NCBI GenBank assembly: GCA_026260175.1
Contig: JAKCWW010001899.1
Coordinates: 1 to 64,000 of the forward strand
Length of the DNA stretch: 64,000 nucleotides
From: Reticulitermes lucifugus
Taxonomy: Eukaryota > Arthropoda > Insecta > Blattodea > Rhinotermitidae
Reading direction: 5' to 3'
Both the position numbers and the translations under genes were made by a program. Under the pieces are notes generated by a model that was not told the origin of the DNA, ran no database searches, and saw only the letters and a list, made by a program, of their open reading frames with translations. Of this stretch, positions 56,580-64,000 are shown piece after piece (position 1 is the stretch's first letter; each line of letters starts with the position of its first letter).

Positions 56580-58990
56580 CCCGTTGAAGTTTCAGCTGTA
56601 AATGTTGACAATTCACAGGGTAATATTTCATTGATTCATCATTAAATATTATAGTCTTTGAAGGAAATTGTGACTTCATAGTTTTTTTTTATATGCATGC
56701 CATGAATTTTGAGAAGTTCTTGGAAGATGGCTTGATAGACAAAGCGATGCTATTATCTAGCGATAACTTCCTATGGGTAAAGGTCGATTGCATATCTGCC
56801 TCTCCACTGGTTCATATCGAAAGATTTGTTCTTGACAGCCCCTAAACCTGGCATACGTAGCCGTAAGTACAAGAATTACGGAATTTAAACTCTTAGGATT
56901 TCGCATAGATTATTATTATCATTATTATTATTATTATTATTGTTACTAATTCACAGCACTTTAGCTGGTTTTCAAAGAGTACGGGTGACTGACTAAGCAA
57001 TTTTTAGACATATTCTGCTAAAAACTTTCTAACAATGCGGCTAACTATACTGCTGCATTCATTAGAATATATATGCCAGGGCGAAGTTTGAGCAGTTCCA
57101 AGCTGTCGTGTAGTTTTTTTTTTGGAGAAAACCCGTTGTGGATAATACTAATGGTAGGCCTACTATATAGTCCGCGTTCAACTGTCATATTTTTGGTAGC
57201 TCTTCTTTTACGTCTGTATATTTCTGGAGCTTCTCGGTGATGGTGCTGTGGAGATTATGACTGCTTGCAATTCCTGTACCTATTAAATATGCTTCTTTGG
57301 TGATTTTGTCAAAGCGTGTCTATGTCTGGTCTGTTGTTATGCACTGTTCGATCAGTTGTTATAGACGTGCCATGGTATAGTTTATGAGTTCTGTAACGCG
57401 GGTTGTGCCTCATATTGGTAATACGGTGTTGGGTTTTCCTTTTATAGGCCACATTTGATAGCCAGTTCTTGGTGGAAGATGTTGGCAACTTGATTGTGAC
57501 GATGGGTGTAATCGCCTTGAGTTAATTCACGGCACGACCAGCTATAGCCATTGATGAATGGTTTCTGATTTCTCTCGACATGTTCTGCAAGTGTCGTTAG
57601 TAATATTCGGGTATTATTATTATTATTATTATTATTAAAGTAAAATTGACAACTTTGTCTAATCGAGTCAGTAGGTGTACTGATCATAGTGCCTTCTTAT
57701 GGAAAAAATGTAAGTAATTTAGGTGTATTTTAGTGTCAAGAAACAGAAAAGGAGGATTTGATTTTATACCGTTGAAAGTGATAGTCCAAATGGCACTCAG
57801 TCCTTCATAAATATCGGGTAGACCATGGGCGTTTTAACTGCATACGGCAAGAACCTATTAACGGAAGCCGTTTTTTGTGGTTTATTTTTCACGTTTACCA
57901 CAACGCATGAAGAAGAAGAGGAAGAAATAATAATAATAAACATGCAAACAAGAGTAGAAAGGTGTACTTCAAACCGAAGTAGACCCTAAACATATATCCC
58001 AAATGCATTCTTTGTTATTTTTGGATGGGTAAGCGGCTTATCAAAAGACACATATCCTTATAAGCAAATACGGCAAGAAGGGAAGCACCAGCGAATTGTC
58101 CGTGCCACAGACGGAATTCGGAACTGCAGCCCTCGTGTTCGGGCTACCTGCCATCAGAACTGTTATTACTACTGAATTGTAATTGTCCTGAATTACTTTG
58201 TTAGCTCTTTCGTTGGTTGCGAACTAACAATTGAACTCCTCTGATTAAAACCATGTGGAACAAGCAGAATTGAGGAAACTGAACCCAAAGGTATTCCATT
58301 TTATAAATATATTAGACCCAATTGCAACAACAGCATTACCTTCGGGCGCATTCCGATATATAAAAACGCAAAGTTTTCAGATTTAAGTAAATTAGAAGCG
58401 CGTTAAATGATAATGTTGTCTTTTGGATACATTCGTTTTAAACAAGGTGTAGGCTTGCGCAATAAAACCATATCTATTTTAGTTTTATGAGTATGTGCTG
58501 TGTTGATTGTGGATGGTTGGGTGGGTGGGGTGGGTGTAACAGCTTGTGCTGCGGCAGGATGGATGCGTAATATAACATTGTCAGCGTGTATATACCCTGC
58601 TGACGTTCTGCGTCACTCAACTCGCGTCTGACTCTCAGGCTCCAATCAATCAACACATTACTTATCACCTCTGGTGCTCCCAGCGCTTGACCCCACTCAT
58701 CCACCTTGCGTGAACAAACAGTGTCGACCCTTGTTCGTCTACATACACATTGTGTACAAACGGTGGAGTTAGCCAGATAGCGGCTCACGAGACAAAGGCG
58801 GCTCACGGATGACCACAATATTTTGATGCTTAGAAAACTGAACGGCTGAGTCTTCATTCCGGTGCATCTTCACGTCTACCAGTAAGACCAGTGATCACCA
58901 AACTGATCTGTTGAATTAGTTTTGACCCCTGCTTGGTCTCGCAAATATTAGTTGGAATAATTATGTATTATGTGTTGATAAGGATTTGGA
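56580..58990. other. Intronic, microsatellites only
   Basis: ATT arrays at about 56908-56943 and 57612-57637 and GGGTGG-type units at about 58510-58535. No gene was recognised; the minus-strand frame 58474-58857 has no domain. Confidence 0.45.
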
Positions 58991-59050
58991 AAACTTTTAC
59001 AGAAGGGCTGATGGACGGAATGATATTAAGGAGAAGATGATTGTGATTGT

Positions 59051-59103
59051 GAAGAAGAGGAAGGAGGAGGAGGAAGATGAGAAGGAGAAGGAAGAAGAAG
59101 AAA
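59051..59103 (+). repeat. GAA/GAG purine repeat
   Basis: An uninterrupted A/G run of GAA, GAG and GGA triplets, able to form triplex DNA. Confidence 0.9.
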
Positions 59104-60117
59104 TCGACCTGTATGTTACTAAATGTTAGTTGAATCCGATAGCTGCATGTTATCAGGTCTTTCAGACACTGGTGTCACAGGCTGGAATGTCTTCTTGGGA
59201 CATGTTTGTCCTAATTTTATATTCAAATTGCAGATTATCCGATGTTCTGGTTCACTCTCCAGTGGGCCCTACCTCTTGTCCCAATCCTTTCTTGTGTATT
59301 TAGTTTAAAATTGTTTCACTGGTAGACCTTCCGTGGCAGCGTATAATTTTGGTTTTTTTGAAAACTGCTGATGTGTGGCTCGATCTGTTGACAAATTATG
59401 TGGCTGCATTTTTTGTCGACCTGTCATGTCACACATCAAAACTAGGCAAGGAAAAGATGTTCCGTAGCCACGGAAATTTTAGTAAGGATGTACGAGTGTA
59501 AAACTTCTGTAGCACACTGGATCGTGATCTAGTTTGTCCTGGAAAATATAACTATTTGGTATGCGTTCTTACCCTTATTTATTTTAGCTTATTTAATATG
59601 CATTAATGCATCTTAAACGATTCTGTGCTTGTATTTTACTAGCTTAATGTGTAGGAACATTTTCGTATGAAACTAGAATATCTAACTTAAATTAATTAAT
59701 CATATATTTTACTATCGATTGAGAGAATCGACTATAACCTACTGTTTTTTCACATAGGCGTCAGAAGAAAAATTGCCTGGCGCGGTGTAGCCTTGTTACA
59801 CTTCGTGACTATGTCTTCTTGGCGTCGCACCATGTCTGTTAAAAAAATAGGCCTTTCAGAAAAATGTGATGTGTTATTCAGAGTCGAATATACGGAAAAG
59901 CAAAGATGGGGGCTGTGTAACAGACTGAGAAAACCTTCGATAAAGTTATAGGAAATAAACTCTGGCAAAGAGCGGTTCAGCAGGTTTTGCCAGTAGTCTG
60001 AATAAGACTGGTATAAAACTTGCATCTAGATATTGTAATAGATATGGAAGAGTTTGAAAGAGGAAAATTGGTGGAAGTAAGTCAGGGAGTGGGACAGCGT
60101 AGTCAATTATCAGTCGC

Positions 60118-60328
60118 ACTTTTTACTGTGGACATTACTGTAAGACAATGGTAAAATCAACTAAGGGATCACTTTTTACGGTGGACAGTATTGTAAGAGA
60201 ATGGGAAACTAAATTACGAGATTAGTTTTAAGGTGGACAGTAGTATAAGACAATGGCAAAATGAGTTAAGGGATCACTTTCTGCAGTAGACAGTATTGTC
60301 AGATAATGGAAAAATAAGCTAAGGAATC
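60118..60328 (+). repeat. Minisatellite, 4 x 53 bp
   Basis: Units start at 60118, 60171, 60224 (52 bases) and 60276. Each begins actttttac or a variant, then 'ggtggacagtattgtaagac', 'aatggcaaaat' and 'taagggatc'. Units differ at many sites, so the array is old. Confidence 0.92.
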
Positions 60329-60339
60329 GATTCCGAATA

Positions 60340-61135
60340 AATCAGATTATTGTACATAGTCTTTTGTTTATTAACGATCTGGTAGTAGTTAATACAGAAG
60401 ATGTCTTCCAGCTGGCAATATATATGTATTATATATTTTATAATATATATTAGATAAGAATTATAGAGACGCACGCAGAAAAATGTGGGAACCCGAATGT
60501 AGAATTCACTTCAGAAAAGGAACAGTGATGCCCTGTCCGTGCCACGAACAAGATTTCTTACTCAGAAATAAGGACTAATTCTTACTCTCAACATCTTCGA
60601 TATATTATGTTGTTAACGAAAATATTTATTTATTTATTATAGTTATTTCTTGACACTTCAAGCTAATTTTTGACAGTTTTCATCCGTTAGAGTCATGAAC
60701 TATCAAGGGAACTAAGAAATGAAAGAATTTGTTTTGAATGCTGTAGTGTGGAGATGGTTATGGCGGTGACTAGCCGCCAGTGTTGAAGATGGATAATGCT
60801 GTGTTAACATGGCGTCCTACATCTCCTTATCGGGAATAATTGTGATTAGGATTCAGGCAAGTTGACAGTGTTGATTGATTCCTTAATATGATTGATGGTG
60901 AAATTGATTGATAATGATGAACTGCGATGACAGACATAATAACGTGCGTAGTAGCCGTGCATTGGCTCACTGGAATGATAATCGATATGAGAATCAGCTA
61001 CGGAGCAAAGATCTTAAAATATTATTGCGTGTGTGTTCCTAAATTAATTTATAGTTAACCCATCTAAAACATTTCTGATTATTACATTAGTTGATGAGTG
61101 ACAAAATTCAGTAGTTGCGAAGACAGTATTAAAAT
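60340..61135. other. Intronic, nothing recognised
   Basis: AT-rich sequence without open frames of note. Confidence 0.45.
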
Positions 61136-61142
61136 GGATCAC

Positions 61143-61235
61143 AGTCACCACGTGGTCTGCGATAAGCATTGTGGACCGCTTGGGCACTGGGATCGTGGCT
61201 TCGAACCCTGTTTGAATATTGTGTGTCGACGTGTC
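61143..61235 (+). mobile_element. SINE family D, degenerate head
   Basis: 'Agtcaccacgtggtctgcga', 'gtggaccgcttgggcactgg' and 'gatcgtggcttcgaaccctg' follow the family D head to B-box order. Confidence 0.5.
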
Positions 61236-61372
61236 TATGTGCTGTGTTTTGCAGATTTAAGTAACTATGGGTGAAAACTCCGTTAAATAAAACACCGTAA
61301 GAAAATAAGTGGCATATGATGTTAATTGTGACCGATCCTGTAGTTCGTATAACCTGAGTTTATTTGGTGTTC

Positions 61373-61403
61373 CACAGTCTGTAGTAGCCTACTACAGACT
61401 GTG
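61373..61403. repeat. Perfect 31-base palindrome
   Basis: Fifteen-base arms (cacagtctgtagtag and its exact reverse complement) around one C. The size and build equal the palindrome at 39076-39106, though the sequence differs. A hammerhead-like motif follows 61 bases downstream. Confidence 0.97.
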
Positions 61404-61464
61404 AAGCCTTGTAAATAATAGTTTATCACTGGCAATTGGTTTTAAACCTGGCATACTGTGCTCG

Positions 61465-61500
61465 TTGAAGAGGCTACGCTTGTACCGAAACATGTAACAT
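61465..61500 (+). ncRNA. Hammerhead-like motif, degenerate
   Basis: TTGAAGA (61465-61471; consensus starts with C), stem II GG-C-TAC with GTACC (61472-61477, 61482-61486; one bulged C), GAAA (61487-61490), CATGTA. Stem I is poor. About 40 bases downstream 'aatgtgcatttgtgtggt' recalls the ends of the related elements. Confidence 0.36.
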
Positions 61501-62111
61501 GTAGCTACTCGTATGTAACTAATAATGTGCATTTGTGTGGTATAATAAATTGAGTACATTGATCTAAAAAAATGCACTGAATGGACAACTTTAAAAAACT
61601 GGTGGGTCTATAGTACCTTGAAATAGTGTACGTCCACCAGGTACTTTTCGTTCGAAATTCAAACCCACTTTCCATTGATGATAATTTTTCCGTCTCATTC
61701 GACGCTGAGTACACTCTGAAGTCGGAGCAGCATCTTTAAATAGGTAAACCAGTAAAGTCACTGACCAGAAGTTGGAGGACATTTCAATTCCCTGCAGAGT
61801 CAGGGATAATATCTTCGCCAGCCGCTTTCAGACTAGCCCATCCAACCTCCTGTACAGCTGCTGTCGCGAAGCTATATCGTCATGCTGCCCATACAGATAT
61901 CAGACGTGATGCTTATTAAGCAAAGGGTCAGCTTCACGTTTATTTTGTCACAGTTACGGAATCATGGCCCTAAAAGAAGTGCCAGTTCGGGCGCTTGTAA
62001 GACACGGAATGGCCTGCACAACAAGCGGGTCTCTGGATATTCTTCTGTTGCTGCCGGATCTGCATTGAACTTACTCATGTAAGCATTTTGCATACCACAT
62101 ACCCGGGGTAG

Positions 62112-62335
62112 ATCGCGGTCTTCTCGGATGTGACTGCGTGTTGGTTGGTAGACCGGTAACAGCATTGCAGAGAAACCGCCTGTTTTTGCCTTCAGTGTAG
62201 AAGACGGATTCCCTGAAAATGGAAGCAGCAGGTTCTTTCGTAACTTCTGTGTCTGTATACAAATCAGCATGGCGTCACATCGCAGAAGGCCGTGATGTAA
62301 ATACCCACTGCTGTGAGAATCTCAAATCAAGCAAG
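62112..62335. repeat. Inverted-repeat family, two-arm copy
   Basis: The left arm 'cggtcttctcggatgtgact', 'gttggtagaccggtaac' is mirrored by 'gcatggcgtcacatcgcaga' and 'tgctgtgagaatctcaaat'. The inner core is 'ccctgaaaatggaagcagca'. Confidence 0.66.
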
Positions 62336-62339
62336 TATA

Positions 62340-62925
62340 CCCATTGTTTAATCCAAATGATAGGTCACATATTGCATTGTCTATGAACAGTGTACTACAA
62401 TTTTAAGTCTTCTCTCCTTTTTCCTTATTTATTCGTGTTTTTTTCTTCGTGCAGATCTTGAAGTATTCTGCACATATTTTATTGATAATCGGGCGTATTT
62501 TGTCCTATTTGTGTTAGAAATATTCCCACTCAAGTACAGCCCAGGAAACTATGCTCGAACAACATTTATAAGAGTAGAAAACAGAATATTCAGGTTGATT
62601 TTTGTACCTTAAAGTCTTGTTTGCCCTTTCCACGTTAAGTGCGTTCCTTTAATTAGACTTAATTTTTTTTGTCTCTACTCTATATTTGAAGCACCGGAAT
62701 GAATTTCCGTTGTAGACAGGTTCACTTTAAACACGTATGTTACGTAACAGTATTGGGTGAGGAGGAATGGCAAGCCTGTATTGTATTGCATTATCCAGAG
62801 TCTGGTAGACTTAGATAGGGTGAACCGTCCTTTGGTACTAGGAAAGAGAAGGGTGGAAAAAGTGAGGGGCGCGGAGAGGAAGGAGAAGNGGGGGGGGGTT
62901 CTGGTTCTGCTGCTATGGAGCTAGA
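62340..62925. other. Intronic, nothing recognised
   Basis: AT-rich, then G-rich near 62860-62900 where one N (62889) sits in a G run. Confidence 0.45.
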
Positions 62926-62929
62926 ACGA

Positions 62930-63190
62930 GATTCGGGTTTCTAATTTATGACGACGTGATGAACAGACGTCATAAAGCACGCCACGTCTACTCTCTGTCT
63001 CCCTTGCTCTCCTGGGTTTGGCTGATGCGTCGTCATCGCCGTCGTCGACGTCGTCTCCTGCCGCTGCGCCCTGGCGTTATCGGCCGGCTTGATGATTTGT
63101 AGCCTTTGTCACTCGCAGCCATCAGAGCGATAGGCCTGCCTGGCTGCCTACAGCGCTGCTACTTCTCTCGCGCCCGCGATTGAATCGTTA
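62930..63190. promoter_or_regulatory. CpG-rich island near right edge
   Basis: CG-dense, unique sequence ('gatgcgtcgtcatcgccgtc', 'gtcgacgtcgtctcctgccg', 'tctctcgcgcccgcgattg'). It may be an intronic enhancer or an alternative promoter of the teashirt-type gene. No coding frame is convincing. Confidence 0.38.
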
Positions 63191-63368
63191 CCAATTGCCA
63201 GCAGACGTTTTCCTTGTCTTGGTGTCGGGAGTTCACATTCCAGAGGCCACAAGTTGGAATTTTGGGCATGTGTTTGAAGCCTGTTTACGGGGGTTTACTT
63301 GGTTTTCTGCTGCTTCTCCGCCGACATTCGAAGATAGTAACTTAGGAAGTATACCCACGTAATGCCGC

Positions 63369-63450
63369 GGTGTAGGGGCTAGCAGTGATGCTTCATAGTG
63401 TGAAGATCGCGTGCTCGAATCTTGATTCTACGAGTGTCTTTGTCAGTGAC
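63369..63450 (+). mobile_element. tRNA-like SINE head, weak
   Basis: 'Ggggctagcagtgatgcttc' and 'gatcgcgtgctcgaatcttg' have A-box and B-box spacing, but the body is unrecognised. Confidence 0.28.
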
Positions 63451-64000
63451 ATTGAGCATAAAACTTACGGGCCCAAATAAGTTACAAAGCCACCAACTTT
63501 TAGAGAACACTGAAGACATTTGCTGTATTTGGCCTAATATGCTGTAGGGACATTTGTTCCGCCCGTCGTCCAGGTTCCCCGCCCCTTCCTAGTTCGGCGT
63601 CTCTACAATGATGTGGAATCCTTTAAGGACCTATCCACTGGAACCCTAAAGTGCAAACCTGTGTTTATGCCTTACAACCAACTTGAAGGTTTCGTAAAGG
63701 TGACAGTGTTTGATTCGTTATATGTTTACTAATATCACATAGCATGTTGTCCATTTTCTGAGATACAGGCCTGTGTTCAGGTGACTGCTTGTTATCGTAC
63801 CGAGATAATTTTTTCGTTACTTGCTGGTGGCGATGGTTAGGCCCGAGCTCGAGACCTTTTAAAGACTAAGTTAATAGGCTGCGCTAACTACTAGACAATA
63901 GGGAACTATTTTTTAACTCTACTTACATGGTGATAGATTTGCCAGTATAATGACAACCAGTCACAGAGGGAGGCTGAGCCTGAAATGTCGCCTACAAGTA

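Larger units (their letters stand above)
41890..64000 (+). other. First intron of the teashirt-type gene (start; continues beyond window)
   Basis: No long open frame on the plus strand encodes the expected zinc-finger exon, so the sequence to the right edge is read as intron. It holds repeats listed separately, four tandem arrays or similar structures, and several GC-rich unique islands. Long repeat-filled introns with enhancers are normal for developmental regulators. Another gene could in principle lie inside, but none was recognised on either strand. Confidence 0.5.

Noticed and set aside
56426-56645. Poly-Val/Gly/Ser and poly-Leu/Pro open frames
   Set aside because: Compound trinucleotide microsatellite.
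1-64000. LTR retroelements, endogenous viruses or other capsid-bearing elements
   Set aside because: No gag-, pol- or envelope-like open frame, primer-binding site or long terminal repeat was recognised anywhere.

Overview
This is eukaryotic, AT-rich, gene-poor and repeat-dense DNA. Split genes with GT-AG introns, tRNA-headed SINEs with target-site duplications, LINE 3' ends, hAT-like MITEs and a teashirt-type first exon all point to an insect. The repeat style (a LINE tail ending in GTTA repeats, SINEs with a long common body, frequent 'taggcct' words) suggests a hemimetabolous, polyneopteran insect such as a cockroach, termite or stick insect. That placement is inference from memory of such genomes and was not checked by a search.

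Only two host protein-coding genes are supported. (1) On the minus strand, three consecutive exons (5693-5773, 3258-4057, 1151-1636) have matching intron phases. They encode at least the first 451 residues of a zinc-finger protein: a C2HC finger split across the first intron, an acidic tract, three evenly spaced 'TGGKW' motifs and a U1-like C2H2 finger. The gene runs off the left edge. (2) On the plus strand, a CpG-rich promoter and 5' leader (about 40,850-41,849) ends in a 13-codon first coding exon, MPRRKQDCPKRMK, followed by a strong donor. This is the start of a teashirt/tiptop-type transcription factor. The rest of the window (22 kb) appears to be its first intron, and the large second exon is not in the window.

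The remainder is introns and intergenic DNA filled with repeats: at least four tRNA-derived SINE families (called here A, C, D and E, several copies with clear target-site duplications), about eight 3' fragments of one LINE family, hAT-like MITEs, an unclassified interspersed repeat, an inverted-repeat family of about ten copies, four degenerate minisatellites (periods about 50, 53, 70 and 77 bp), microsatellites and strand-biased purine or pyrimidine tracts. CpG-rich islands near 9.5, 14.2, 42.7, 51.9 and 63.0 kb may be promoters, noncoding exons or enhancers.

The most interesting signal is a set of hammerhead-ribozyme-like motifs (CUGANGA - stem II - GAAA - CAUGU - stem I) at 1.9, 19.9, 24.6, 38.7, 48.0 and 61.5 kb. 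Four of these lie in or beside long inverted repeats or perfect palindromes, and one composite element is flanked by a 15-bp target duplication. The abundant inverted-repeat family (for example 2898-2940) has the same layout. Penelope-like elements and retrozymes are known to carry hammerheads, so these may be the terminal pieces of such elements. No LTR retroelement, endogenous virus, CRISPR array or genuine tRNA/rRNA gene was recognised.
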